Shown here one piece after another: positions 53,330 through 62,661 of a stretch of 64,000 bases of DNA. The DNA comes from Cytobacillus solani (GTDB lineage: Bacteria; Bacillota; Bacilli; Bacillales; Cytobacillaceae). Positions within the stretch are counted from its first letter, which is position 1, and each line of letters starts with the position of its first letter. The position numbers and the translations under genes were made by a program. The notes beneath the pieces were generated by a model. It saw only the letters and a list, made by a program, of their open reading frames with translations, was not told where the DNA came from and searched no databases. The DNA is taken from contig NZ_LJIX01000006.1 in the NCBI RefSeq assembly GCF_001420595.1, positions 933,361 to 997,360 on the forward strand, in the 5' to 3' direction.

Positions 53330-54406
53330 ATGAATGAACATATACAGCTTATGATTGATTGGATTGAAGATCATTTAAAAAATGAGTTTTCATTAGATAA
53401 GCTTTCTAATTATATGGGATATTCCCCTTATTATTGTTCTTTTAAATTTCACCAAGTAACAGGTATAAGTATTAGGCGCTATGTTCTTCTTAGAAGATTG
53501 TATTTATCTACGAAAGATTTGGCAAATGACAGAAAGATAATTGATATTGCCTTTGATTACGAATATTCTTCGCAAGAAGCATATAGTAGAGCTTTTAAAG
53601 CTATTTTTGGTATAAATCCACGAGAATTTCAACTTCACCAGATGCCTGTCCAATCATTTGTTAAACTCACTATTAATAAAGAAGAGGAATGCTGCAGAAT
53701 GAATATTTCTAGAAAAAAAGAGGTTGAACAGTTACAAAATGAGAAAAATGAGTTGTTCGACAAAGACGTACTCAACATATTGAATGGTCAGGTCATGTAT
53801 GAAGAGTTTAAAGATAAAAAACTAATGGGAGATTCTGATTACGTTCCATTTAATGAAGCAATGTGTGTAAACGCGACCACTAAACAAGTTTTTAATGAAG
53901 AATTTATAAAAACACGAGCATTGGGACATCATGTTTCATTAGAAGATTATATTAAAAAGGTAATTGACCCATTAGATAATCTTTTTAATAAAGAGTATAA
54001 ATGCATCGTTTTATGGTTTGGTGAGGATATGTTTTGTCAAATGAACCTATTGACAATACTAGCCTATCTTGAACAGTGGGGATATGATGGAAAAGTTTTC
54101 TTAAATAGCTTCAGAGAGGATGAATTTAAGGTAAGTCAAACGGAACTTAAACTAGGTAACTTTTTTTCTGTCTATAATGAAGTTTTGGTAAATCATGAAA
54201 GACCATCAAATGAACTACTTCCAGTAATGTATCAGGCAATAGATATATATTTAGATTTGCTAAAGGAAAATAATGCAGTAGTAAAGTATATTTCCAAAAA
54301 TAAAGATTTACCAACATCAGAATTAATGAATAGGTTATTTGATCTGTTTCCAACAATAGGGTATGGAGATTCACAATATTTAGAGCTTATTAATAGAAAT
54401 AGATGA
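53330..54406 (+). CDS. AraC family regulator with DUF1835-like C-terminal domain
   Basis: A 358-residue protein. The AraC double helix-turn-helix is at the N-terminus (residues 5-105: WIEDHLKNEFSLDKLSNYMGYSPYYCS and YEYSSQEAYSRAFKAIFGINPREF). After a charged linker comes a 200-residue domain with CIVLWFGEDMFCQMNLLTIL, which resembles DUF1835 proteins. The order is opposite to most AraC proteins, whose sensor is N-terminal. ATG after AGGAGTGAG. Its target is unknown; no adjacent gene is a clear partner. Confidence 0.82.
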   Translation: MNEHIQLMIDWIEDHLKNEFSLDKLSNYMGYSPYYCSFKFHQVTGISIRRYVLLRRLYLSTKDLANDRKIIDIAFDYEYSSQEAYSRAFKAIFGINPREFQLHQMPVQSFVKLTINKEEECCRMNISRKKEVEQLQNEKNELFDKDVLNILNGQVMYEEFKDKKLMGDSDYVPFNEAMCVNATTKQVFNEEFIKTRALGHHVSLEDYIKKVIDPLDNLFNKEYKCIVLWFGEDMFCQMNLLTILAYLEQWGYDGKVFLNSFREDEFKVSQTELKLGNFFSVYNEVLVNHERPSNELLPVMYQAIDIYLDLLKENNAVVKYISKNKDLPTSELMNRLFDLFPTIGYGDSQYLELINRNR

Positions 54407-54650
54407 AGAGCTCTTTCTTTATGTAAATGGCCCTTTTGTGGAGTAGTGTATTGTGACAGTGAAGGATACGCTGGAGTTTTATACATCTCAAGCCCTAGCT
54501 TAAAATATATCTCAGGTCCATTAACAGGAATTCATTCGCACTGTAAGATAGAAATATAAAGAAGGAAGTAGTGGAACGAATGTACATAAAATAAAAATTT
54601 CGATTTTGGATTATTTTCAGTTATGATGAAGAAAGAAACGGAGTGAGAAT

Positions 54651-54899
54651 ATGAAAAAGCTATGGATCTTTTGGTGGATTGCTAACATTTTTTGGGCTGT
54701 CATTTTTGCAGTAGGTACAGCTTTCGTTTGGCTAAGGGAGGTTGATGGCACAGGTGCTATTCAAACGCTTGAGGCAAAATTAGCATCATTTATTGTTTTA
54801 TTAATCGCATTTATATTCCCGGTAATCATTCAAGTTGTATGGCTAATTGTTAACTTGATTATTAACAGTAATAAAAAAACTAAATTTCAGCAGGTATAA
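54651..54899 (+). CDS. DUF3923-like small membrane protein
   Basis: An 82-residue protein with two membrane segments (about 5-28 and 46-72) and KLWIFWWIANIFWAVIF, VWLREVDGTGAIQT between, matching DUF3923. ATG after GGAGTGAG. Function unknown. A terminator follows. Confidence 0.75.
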   Translation: MKKLWIFWWIANIFWAVIFAVGTAFVWLREVDGTGAIQTLEAKLASFIVLLIAFIFPVIIQVVWLIVNLIINSNKKTKFQQV

Positions 54900-54944
54900 A
54901 AGGGGTTTATGTATTTAGGATATTAGCAAACTAAAGAAAGCGGG

Positions 54945-54976
54945 GCGAAATTCTGCAGTAAGAATTTCGCTCTTTC
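54945..54976 (+). terminator. Rho-independent terminator after the DUF3923 gene
   Basis: GCGAAATTCT and AGAATTTCGC around GCAGTA, then TCTTTCTTT. A similar terminator is at 58906-58938. Confidence 0.88.
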
Positions 54977-55153
54977 TTTATGTAAATGGTCAAATTGTTG
55001 AAAAAGAGCTGCCAATTTTCAATAAGATAGATTAGTTTTTTAAGATAAGTAGTTGTGAGTCGTAAATTAATAATTGATTCTTACATATCTAGTAATATAA
55101 TCTATTATGATAGAATATGTAATATAATGTAAATTTATTGAAGGAGAATAGAA

Positions 55154-56164
55154 ATGGAAATATGTGAGTTCAAACCCATTCGTATGGATGATATACCCGC
55201 AATGGCTGATTTGTTAATACATAGGCAAAATTTTGAAGGTGAAGTGTTTCCGTTTCTAAAAAACAGTTGTCTTCATGCTGAATATACAACAGATATACTT
55301 GGAAAATTGTTCGTTAATAGTAAAGTCATTGGGATAGGAGCGTTTACTAATAATGAACTAGTTGGTTATATAATTGGAGAGATAAAGATTGACACCGTTA
55401 GAGGCAGACATATATGGGTGCCCTATGAGGGAATAGCAATCAGAATGGATCAATCCTCTGAACTTATAAGGAATCTATATGCAAAGGTTTCAATGGCGTG
55501 GCTAGAGCAAGGCTGCTTTATGCACTACACGATAATACCTCTTGGAAATCAGGTGTACTTAGATGCCTGCCAACGATTAAGCTTTTCTATCCAGCAAGTA
55601 CACGGGGTAATGAACATGGAGGATTACAAACCCTTTGAAAATGTATCTAATGCAGAGATAAGAGCTGGTAATAAAATGGATAGTGAAATGATGGGTGAAA
55701 TGTCTAGCATTATCCAATCGTATCATAATTCTGCACCTACGTTTGAGCCTGCGTTACCTGAAGTTGTATTGAATATTAAAGAAGGATATAAAAGAATAGC
55801 AGAGGGAAATGATGAAACGTGTCTTATTGCGATAAAAGACATGAAGGAATTAGGATTTCAAGTATATTATCCTATTACTTCAGATTTGATGACACCCGAT
55901 AACGGAGTAGAGTTAAGTATTGCAGGTACTTACTATTCTCAAATGGGAAGAGGTGTTGGTAAAAAGCTAATGAATGAAGGCTGGAGGATTATGAAGGAAA
56001 AGGGATATAACAGTATAATAACAGATTGGAGAATAACAAATCTTGCTTCTTCCACATTTTGGCCTAAGTGCGGGTTTAAGCCAATAGCTTATAGAATGGT
56101 TAGATATATTAACAGTAATATAGCATGGGCAAACTTTAACAACCCGAGTATAAAGTTGTTGTAG
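55154..56164 (+). CDS. GNAT family N-acetyltransferase (tandem domains)
   Basis: A 336-residue protein with two GNAT halves. The N-terminal half holds LVGYIIGEI, and the C-terminal half the acetyl-CoA loop SQMGRGVGKKLMNEGW followed by NLASSTFWPKCGFKPI. ATG after GAAGGAG. Substrate unknown; size and layout are like uncharacterised Bacillus tandem acetyltransferases. Confidence 0.82.
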   Translation: MEICEFKPIRMDDIPAMADLLIHRQNFEGEVFPFLKNSCLHAEYTTDILGKLFVNSKVIGIGAFTNNELVGYIIGEIKIDTVRGRHIWVPYEGIAIRMDQSSELIRNLYAKVSMAWLEQGCFMHYTIIPLGNQVYLDACQRLSFSIQQVHGVMNMEDYKPFENVSNAEIRAGNKMDSEMMGEMSSIIQSYHNSAPTFEPALPEVVLNIKEGYKRIAEGNDETCLIAIKDMKELGFQVYYPITSDLMTPDNGVELSIAGTYYSQMGRGVGKKLMNEGWRIMKEKGYNSIITDWRITNLASSTFWPKCGFKPIAYRMVRYINSNIAWANFNNPSIKLL

Positions 56165-56211
56165 CAAATTCAGTCAGGTATTCTTATCCTTTGCAGCTGT
56201 CATGTAAGGGA

Positions 56212-56236
56212 AAGGGCTGCTTAGGCAGCCCTTGTT
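56212..56236 (+). terminator. Rho-independent terminator after the GNAT gene
   Basis: AAGGGCTGC and GCAGCCCTT with a four-base loop, then TGTT. Confidence 0.8.
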
Positions 56237-56410
56237 CTGTTTAACCTATAATATGATTAATAAAACTAGGAGAGACGTCAAAATAGACGCTCTTTTTTTA
56301 TGTGAACCAGAGGTGCTTCATTTCTTCCTAAAGGGAAATTTTTAAGTGAATGAAAAAGTTGAAACTTATTTATACCAATCTCACTCTAATAAGCGAAAGG
56401 GGGGCAAATA

Positions 56411-56965
56411 ATGAATGAACTTAAACTTATTAAGAAGGCAATAAAGGGAAATAAAAAATGTCTTCAGGAACTTCTTATTTTACATAGTGATCAATTATAC
56501 CGTACGGCATACTTATATGTTAGAAATCGTGAAGATGCTCTGGATGTTGTTCAAGAGACATCTTACAAAGCTTTTTTATCGATCAGCCAACTGAAAAATG
56601 AGCATTTCTTTTTAACTTGGCTAACAAGAATCCTTGTAAATTGTTCCTATGACGTTTTAAAAAAGAGTAAGAAAGAGATCCCTATAGACAATATGAACGA
56701 GCGAGAGTTTGATAAAGGAGTAACAGGAGTAGAGAGTCTTGACTTATTAGAGGCAATAAAACAGTTAAATGAAAAATATAAAAATGCAATTATTCTATTT
56801 TACTTTCAGGATCTTCCAATAAGTGAAGTGGCTCAAATCATGAACATTCCTGAAAATACAGTAAAAACCTATTTGAGCAGAGGGAAAGAAAGGTTAAAAA
56901 TGTTGTTAGGAGGAATGAACCACAATGGAAAAAAACTCATTTCAAGAGGTATACGAGAAGATTGA
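56411..56965 (+). CDS. ECF-type RNA polymerase sigma factor
   Basis: A 184-residue sigma-70 family factor: region 2 (SDQLYRTAYLYVRNREDALDVVQETSYKAF, about 25-60) and region 4 (YKNAIILFYFQDLPISEVAQIMNIPENTVKTYLSRG, about 125-165). ATG after AAAGGGGGG. The gene overlaps the next, a membrane DUF4179 protein, by 41 bases, the standard layout of a sigma factor and its anti-sigma. It probably directs an envelope stress regulon and its own operon. Confidence 0.92.
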   Translation: MNELKLIKKAIKGNKKCLQELLILHSDQLYRTAYLYVRNREDALDVVQETSYKAFLSISQLKNEHFFLTWLTRILVNCSYDVLKKSKKEIPIDNMNEREFDKGVTGVESLDLLEAIKQLNEKYKNAIILFYFQDLPISEVAQIMNIPENTVKTYLSRGKERLKMLLGGMNHNGKKLISRGIRED

Positions 56966-58289
56966 AGTACCACAAGAGGATGTTTTAAAAGCCATTCAGA
57001 ATGGAATGAATCGGGCTAGTTTTGATGTTCCTAAAACTAAAAGGAATACCAAAATAGTTGTGTGGTCGACGGTTGCAGCTGCTGCGATTTTAGTTTCTTC
57101 CAGTTTTATTTCTCCTTCCATGTCTCATGTAATGGCGAATGTACCTTTACTTGGAAAGATATATGAAACGTTTAACGATGCCATTGGCAGAAGCTTACAA
57201 TCACAAGAATTAATAACTGAACTAAATAAAACAGCTAGCAGTAAAGGAATAGATGTCACTATTACCAATGCATATTATGACGGTGCGGTTGTAGGAGTAA
57301 CTTTTAATGTGAAAGGGAATTTGAACACTGAGGAAAGCGGCAAGGTGGTTGGGTTTTATGAGATTTTTGATGGAGATGAAGGAATTTCAGATAGTAAAGA
57401 ACTCGTTCATATGGAACCGACAGATGATGGTTATATTGGACATATTCAATTAAGTTATCCAGAATCAGAACTACCACAAGAAGCTACCTTCCCACTTGAA
57501 TTCAAAACAATTGGGGGGAAAGAAGGAAGCTGGAGATTTGATGTTCCAATTAACCAGCTGCCGTATGAAACAGTTACTATTGATAAAGAGAGCAGTGAAG
57601 AATTTTCAGGTGTTAAAGTTCATTTTGATTCGATTCTTTTTGGTCAAGCATCGACCGCAATTAACTACACGGCTACTTTTCCTATTCAAGGGAAGCATGA
57701 TCAAGTGCGGCTAGAAGTCTATGATGACAAAGGGGATGAAATAAACATCTCAATGGATGGGATCGACCTGAAAACGATTGAAGAAAACGACCATATTATT
57801 GTTAAAGGAAGAAGTATCATTCCACAGTCGGTAAAAGGGGAAACAAAGTATTTAGAGGTGCATCCAAAAGTAGCAATAAATGAACAAGATCAATTTGTTT
57901 CCCTGAATGCATCAACACCTGTTGAAATCAAGGCAGATAGACAGAATCTGGCTGTTACCATTGAAAAGATAACTGTTAATGATCATAGCCTTGGTGTTGA
58001 TTTTCAAGTTAATTATGGGGATGAAATGGGCAGGAGCTTTGGTTTCTTTAAGGATTTTGCTCGAAATGATGTCCTTTTTGTTAAGGAAACAGAAAAGGAT
58101 ATTTATATGGAACCCATGCAACACGCAGTTAAAACCATTCATAAGGATGAATTACGATTTAGAAGTACATTTGATATTCGTAAGCTTGATGGGTTTAACC
58201 TAAACAATTATGTAATAAGGGTTAACTTGGGATCTTTAAGGGCGAATATTCCTGTTGAATTAGATAAAGTTAAGATGGATGTAAATTAA
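56925..58289 (+). CDS. DUF4179 domain anti-sigma factor
   Basis: A 454-residue membrane protein: short cytoplasmic part (1-42), one membrane segment (about 43-63), and a large extracellular DUF4179/DUF5643 part (SKGIDVTITNAYYDGAVVGVTFNV). ATG inside the sigma gene with AGGAGG twelve bases before it, so the two are coupled. Its extracellular part is similar in kind to that of the 22260 fusion protein. It probably holds the ECF factor at the membrane until a signal arrives. Confidence 0.88.
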   Translation: MEKNSFQEVYEKIEVPQEDVLKAIQNGMNRASFDVPKTKRNTKIVVWSTVAAAAILVSSSFISPSMSHVMANVPLLGKIYETFNDAIGRSLQSQELITELNKTASSKGIDVTITNAYYDGAVVGVTFNVKGNLNTEESGKVVGFYEIFDGDEGISDSKELVHMEPTDDGYIGHIQLSYPESELPQEATFPLEFKTIGGKEGSWRFDVPINQLPYETVTIDKESSEEFSGVKVHFDSILFGQASTAINYTATFPIQGKHDQVRLEVYDDKGDEINISMDGIDLKTIEENDHIIVKGRSIIPQSVKGETKYLEVHPKVAINEQDQFVSLNASTPVEIKADRQNLAVTIEKITVNDHSLGVDFQVNYGDEMGRSFGFFKDFARNDVLFVKETEKDIYMEPMQHAVKTIHKDELRFRSTFDIRKLDGFNLNNYVIRVNLGSLRANIPVELDKVKMDVN

Positions 58290-58424
58290 AATGTGGAATA
58301 TAGATAGTATTAAACGAACTGTATGTGCTTAGGTAAAATACTTGTGGAGCAATTCAATAAAAATGGTACAAATGTTCTTGCAAGGATATAATTGTCTTAT
58401 ACTAAATTAAAGGGGGCCTGCTAT

Positions 58425-58868
58425 ATGAGCCAAAGAGTTTCTTACTATGAAATTGCATCTGATGGTATGGAAATTATGATAGATATGGAAAAATACACGA
58501 AAACAGCAGCAATCGAACGAAAACTTCGTGAGCTAATCAAAATTCGTGTTTCTCAGATTAATGGCTGTGCATATTGTTTGAACATGCATTCAGCAGATGC
58601 GAGAAAAATGGGTGAAACAGAACAAAGAATATACTGTGTTAGTGCTTGGAAAGAGTGTGAATTCTATTCAGAAGCAGAAAAAATAGCTTTGGAGCTGGCA
58701 GAGCATGTGACATTAATCCCGACAAAAGGTGTGCCAGACGAGCTATATCAACGAGTTCGTGAACACTATGACGAGAAACAGTATGTTGATCTTGTTTTAA
58801 TCATTAATCAAATTAACAGTTGGAATAGAATTTCTATTGCAATGGGCAATAGAGCCACTGAAAAATAA
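58425..58868 (+). CDS. Carboxymuconolactone decarboxylase family (AhpD-like) protein
   Basis: A 147-residue protein with the AhpD-type motif CAYCLNMH (C48, C51, H55), preceded by LRELIKIRVSQINGC. Such proteins are thiol-based peroxidase-like enzymes. ATG 58425 after AAAGGGGGCC; an in-frame upstream start at 58392 has no site. Single gene with its own terminator. Confidence 0.9.
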   Translation: MSQRVSYYEIASDGMEIMIDMEKYTKTAAIERKLRELIKIRVSQINGCAYCLNMHSADARKMGETEQRIYCVSAWKECEFYSEAEKIALELAEHVTLIPTKGVPDELYQRVREHYDEKQYVDLVLIINQINSWNRISIAMGNRATEK

Positions 58869-58905
58869 TAACTCTAAATCGCATTTTTTAAATATTTAGC
58901 AATAG

Positions 58906-58938
58906 GCACAATTCTGCAGCATGAATTGTGCTCTTTTT
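58906..58938 (+). terminator. Rho-independent terminator after the AhpD-like gene
   Basis: GCACAATTC and GAATTGTGC around an eight-base loop, then CTCTTTTTTT. Confidence 0.88.
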
Positions 58939-59020
58939 TTATGTTAAGTTCCATTTAATGGAGGAAGAATGTACAAGTAATTAGAATAAAATAGTAGTAA
59001 AAAGATATTGGAGGGGTTCT

Positions 59021-59566
59021 ATGAAGCTTGTAGGGGAACAAATTTATCTTCGACTTTACAAAACTTCTGATGCCAGAGAGTTAGCTAGCTTACATACTAG
59101 AAATCGTGAGTTTTTTCAACGAGTTAGCCCATTACTCCCAGAAGATTTTTATACAGAGGAATATCAAAAAATACGCCTTCAACAGGCATTAAAAAAGACA
59201 GATGAAGGGCAATTATACGCCTTTGGAATCTTTTTAAAAGCAACTGATAAACTTATCGGAGACATTTCATTAACTCAAATTGCCAGGGGAGACCTCCAAA
59301 GCTGTTATACGGGATTTACTTTAGATAAGGAGTATAATGGAAAGGGCTATACAACTGAAGCCCTTCAACTTGTTGTCGACTTTGCTTTTAGAGAATTAAA
59401 ACTACATAGAATTGAAGCAGGAGCTATGCCTGACAACATAGCATCTATTCGTGTATTAGAAAAAGCGGGATTTAAAAAAGAAGGTATAGCTAAGGAAAAT
59501 CTAAAGATTAATGGCAAATGGACAGATCATCAAATATTGGCTATCATCAACAGCTTGGATGTGTAA
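59021..59566 (+). CDS. GNAT family acetyltransferase (RimJ/RimL type)
   Basis: A 181-residue acetyltransferase: GEQIYLRLYKTSDARELASL at the start, acetyl-CoA loop LDKEYNGKGYTTEALQLV (about 108-125) and NIASIRVLEKAGFKKEGIAKE at the end. This layout is that of ribosomal-protein or spermidine-type acetyltransferases. ATG after GGAGGGG. Confidence 0.88.
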   Translation: MKLVGEQIYLRLYKTSDARELASLHTRNREFFQRVSPLLPEDFYTEEYQKIRLQQALKKTDEGQLYAFGIFLKATDKLIGDISLTQIARGDLQSCYTGFTLDKEYNGKGYTTEALQLVVDFAFRELKLHRIEAGAMPDNIASIRVLEKAGFKKEGIAKENLKINGKWTDHQILAIINSLDV

Positions 59567-59620
59567 GCTCATTTCACTTGCGAAAATATTATATAAACGA
59601 GAACCTGGTACATATCTAAG

Positions 59621-59650
59621 GAGTTGCTTGGCAACTCTCTTTTTTTATCA
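59621..59650 (+). terminator. Rho-independent terminator after the RimJ-type gene
   Basis: GAGTTGC, loop TTG, GCAACTC, then TCTTTTTTT. Confidence 0.85.
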
Positions 59651-59710
59651 AAGATTGAGTAATGTTTCACTTAAATTATATGGGCAGTTTACTTGAAGAA
59701 GCATCAGCCT

Positions 59711-59968
59711 TTAGTTCATTGATAAATTGATTATGTCATTCGTTACTATTCCTTCACCTATTGCTTGAATATGTAAATGGTCATGTAGGTAAGGCTTATC
59801 AATGTTCCAAGTCAAAGAAAAGTTATTATCGTTTTCGTTTTCCTTAATGTCATAGCCTATTAGTCTTCTTTCTGTCCATGTTTGCGTACCAGTAGGAATT
59901 AGCCAAAATAAAACAGTTTCCGTGTTTGCTGCTTTAACTTTAAAAGTTATTTCTTTTGTCCCTTTCAA
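59711..59968 (-). pseudogene. C-terminal fragment of a secreted-type protein
   Basis: 85 codons, TTG start without any ribosome binding site: KGTKEITFKVKAANTETVLFWLIPTG, YDIKENENDNNFSLTWNIDKPYLHDHLHIQA, ending NDIINLSMN. The beta-rich pattern looks like an immunoglobulin-like C-terminal domain whose upstream gene has been lost. Family unknown. Confidence 0.4.
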
Positions 59969-60226
59969 AAATTAACATAGCTAATAATATATCTGTTGTT
60001 AGGAGTAACTTGGAAGTATAGTCTGAAGATAGTCGAGTAATGATATAACAAGCAACAAAAACTGACGGTTGACATAAAAGTATCTACAATTTTCATGAAG
60101 TTTTTATGCTTTTTTTGATGTATATTATCCTGTTCTTTAATGTCTATTAAAAGTCCTATAAATTGATTGTTTTTTTAAAAAGTAAGTTGTACTCTATTGA
60201 AAGTAAGATGTATTCTAGAAAATCTA

Positions 60227-60262
60227 AAGGAATGTCCCAATTTTGGAGACATTCCTTTTTTC
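60227..60262. terminator. Terminator hairpin
   Basis: AAAGGAATGTC and GACATTCCTTT around a ten-base loop, then TTTTC. No gene ends directly before it on the plus strand; 59969-60226 has none that I can support. Confidence 0.7.
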
Positions 60263-60408
60263 TTACAATATTATAATTCCTTATTCAACAATCGTAGCCA
60301 CTCTTAATTATTTGGAAGCACTACAAAAAGAAGGTTTCTTATTAAAGAAAAGCACCCTATAGATTAAGTAAAATTCATTACAATTTCAGATTTATTTCTT
60401 AAGTGTCC

Positions 60409-60458
60409 TGTGCAATTGATTGCAGTTGCTTTGCACATTCAAGCCATTTAGGTTTTAT
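60409..60458 (-). pseudogene. 5'-end relic of a NUDIX gene
   Basis: On the minus strand it reads I-KPKWLECAKQLQSIAQ, one residue different from the first 17 residues of the NUDIX protein at 61852 (MKPKWLEWAKQLQSIAQ), with ATA where the start ATG should be. After that the similarity ends. It touches the stop of the HAD gene. Confidence 0.65.
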
Positions 60459-61078
60459 ATTTTTATTAAATCTAAAATAGCTTTTGGTTCCTTTAAAACA
60501 AATTCTACTGATTCAAATCCTTCAGTTGTTTTAGAACCCCATAATGCAAGTGCAAATTTAACACCTGCACTTTTTGCACACTGCATATCATATATAGAAT
60601 CTCCAATGTATATTGTTTCATCTTGATTAGCATTTAACCCATCTAAACAAGCTAATAAAGGTTCAGGGTGTGGTTTATGTTTTTCAGTATCGCTTGCACA
60701 AATCGTGTACTCAAAAAATGAACTCAATCCAAATGGTTCAAATTCATCAATTAACTCTTGTTTTGTTTTTGAAGTCACAATACCAGTTCTGACAGGACTT
60801 TCTGATAATGTTTTTATAACATTTTCTAAATCCTGAAAAACACTTACCTGGTGAGAAAATTCTAGTACAGTCTCTGACCACTTTGGATGTACACGTTCCA
60901 GATCAGTCACATTTAATTTTTTTAATGTTTCTATCCCTGGTATTCCTAAAGCAAACCTTAAATCCTCTAATTGATAATCCTTTCCTTCTTCTTTTAAGAC
61001 TTTTTGTAGAGATTTTAATATAGCTTTTTCAGTATCTAAAATAGTCCCATCGACGTCAAAAATCACATATTTAAACAC
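60455..61078 (-). CDS. HAD family hydrolase (phosphoglycolate phosphatase-like)
   Basis: A 207-residue haloacid dehalogenase-type phosphatase: motif I FDVDGTILD (D8, D10), motif II GIVTSKTKQEL, the lysine in KHKPHPEP and motif IV IYIGDSIYDMQCAK. A helical cap follows motif I. It would remove phosphate from a small molecule. The start codon is preceded by AAGGAGTG. Next to the NUDIX gene 61235 on the same strand, 156 bases apart. Confidence 0.9.
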   Translation of the reverse strand: MFKYVIFDVDGTILDTEKAILKSLQKVLKEEGKDYQLEDLRFALGIPGIETLKKLNVTDLERVHPKWSETVLEFSHQVSVFQDLENVIKTLSESPVRTGIVTSKTKQELIDEFEPFGLSSFFEYTICASDTEKHKPHPEPLLACLDGLNANQDETIYIGDSIYDMQCAKSAGVKFALALWGSKTTEGFESVEFVLKEPKAILDLIKI

Positions 61079-61234
61079 TCCTTATCACTCCCTAGTTTCT
61101 AATATATAAACATTTTACAATTATAATGTAAAAAAATACTCTTGAGAAAAACTGCTATTAGCACAAGAAGAAAAAAAATCTCCGCAGAAATCCCTTTTGA
61201 AGTAAAGCTCTCATTAGGTGAACAACTGGGAATA

Positions 61235-61852
61235 TCAATCAAAATAGACAGGTTCTTGTGGATTATGTAAATGTTTAAATGCTATATGAATTTGTGATTC
61301 TGTATTTCTAGCTATTGATAAAGCTGGTAGTTCATTTTCTACGAAAAATTCCACCGCATCTGTTTCAATACCTTCTTTTGGTTTCCCGCCAATGATTTCA
61401 CATTGGATAAATATTTTATAAACGTGATATGGAGAAGGTGGATGAGGATGGCATTTCTTGTCGAGTACAGCTATTAATTTTATCGCTTTAACATCAAACC
61501 CTGATTCTTCTTTTACTTCCTTGACTGCTACTTCACTTGGAGTTAATCCAATATCACCCCAACCTCCTGGTAAAGACCAATCTCCATCACTGTTTTCTCT
61601 CACCATTAATATTTTATTACCACTAAATACAACAGCCCTAATATCAACTTTTGGCGTTGCATACCCAGTTTCATTTGCAAATAATTCTTTTATAATTTTA
61701 TTGTCCATATTTGTATTCTGTGTCAATATTTCAACACTAATTTTTCTTATTAATTCAAATCTTTCCAAGTCATAAATATCTTTTGAATAAGTTAGCCCTG
61801 CTTGTGCAATTGATTGAAGCTGTTTTGCCCATTCTAGCCATTTAGGTTTCAT
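61235..61852 (-). CDS. NUDIX hydrolase with N-terminal NUDIX_N domain
   Basis: A 205-residue protein. The N-terminal helical part KPKWLEWAKQLQSIAQAGLTYSKD (about 1-60) is the NUDIX_N region; the Nudix fold follows with box GGWGDIGLTPSEVAVKEVKE and ESG (96-118). This type includes ADP-ribose and nucleotide-sugar pyrophosphatases. A relic of a second copy lies at 60409-60458. Confidence 0.9.
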   Translation of the reverse strand: MKPKWLEWAKQLQSIAQAGLTYSKDIYDLERFELIRKISVEILTQNTNMDNKIIKELFANETGYATPKVDIRAVVFSGNKILMVRENSDGDWSLPGGWGDIGLTPSEVAVKEVKEESGFDVKAIKLIAVLDKKCHPHPPSPYHVYKIFIQCEIIGGKPKEGIETDAVEFFVENELPALSIARNTESQIHIAFKHLHNPQEPVYFD

Positions 61853-62577
61853 CGTTATTCACCACCAATTGATTTTTACCTCATTTTCATTAAAAACTAA
61901 AGGTTGATAGTACATGTTCATCTTTTTGAAGGTTAATTTTTTTAAACATCTTTCTACTCCCTTGGTTGAAAATTAGCTTAATTTCAATCTAATTTATGAA
62001 ATGCATTTCAAGTCAAGGGAAAACTCAAACAAAAACTTAAAACGATTCAGGCAATCAGATAACAAACCTGTTTCGTGAGAAAAAAAACCACCTGATTTGG
62101 CAGCTGATTAAGGGGTTAGAATTTTTAAGTTGGGTATTCTCTTTTTCCTCATAAATCCTTTATATATACAAGAAAGCAGTTCGGGGTTGCTAGAAATATC
62201 TCGAATTCAAGTCTTCTACATAATGGCCCGCTTATGGAATAAGAAAAAATCCTGCATATACTCCTAACCGAAGGTATCTATCATTATGCAGCAAACAGCT
62301 ACTGATGGTTGATGTCCTTTTTCTTTTATCTACAAAGTGATGTCAAATTAGATGAGATAGTTATCTATTTAACACTTTAACAATGATAGTGGAAAAATTC
62401 TCCACTTAAACCCTTTAGCTTTTCATAACTAAAAATGTAATTTAGAACAGACTACCGCAATTCATCCATAGCACCCGGAATGAAAATGAAAAAGAAACTA
62501 AGGAAAAACGGATCGTTTTCCTTAGTTTCTTTACTTTTTGGGACTTATGGGACAGCCTCATAAATTTTACTTTTCGC
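61853..62577. other. Long intergenic stretch with hairpin and IS-end-like box
   Basis: No gene seen. At 62491-62532 is a perfect 17-base inverted repeat (AAAGAAACTAAGGAAAA), and directly after it at 62535-62559 a box reading, on the minus strand, GAGGCTGTCCCATAAGTCCC. The core GAGGCTGTCCCA also occurs at 26324-26335 and resembles the ends of common Bacillus insertion sequences, though no transposase is near. Confidence 0.5.
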
Positions 62578-62624
62578 TAAAAAATGCTAATCTTTTGTTC
62601 ATCATCCATAGCAAAGATTAGATT
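62578..62624 (-). terminator. Terminator of the dms-type operon
   Basis: On the minus strand CTAATCTTT and AAAGATTAG pair around a 17-base loop and are followed by CATTTTTT. Confidence 0.7.
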
Positions 62625-62661
62625 TTCCGCTTACTAACATTTCTAATTCGTTTCATTCAAA

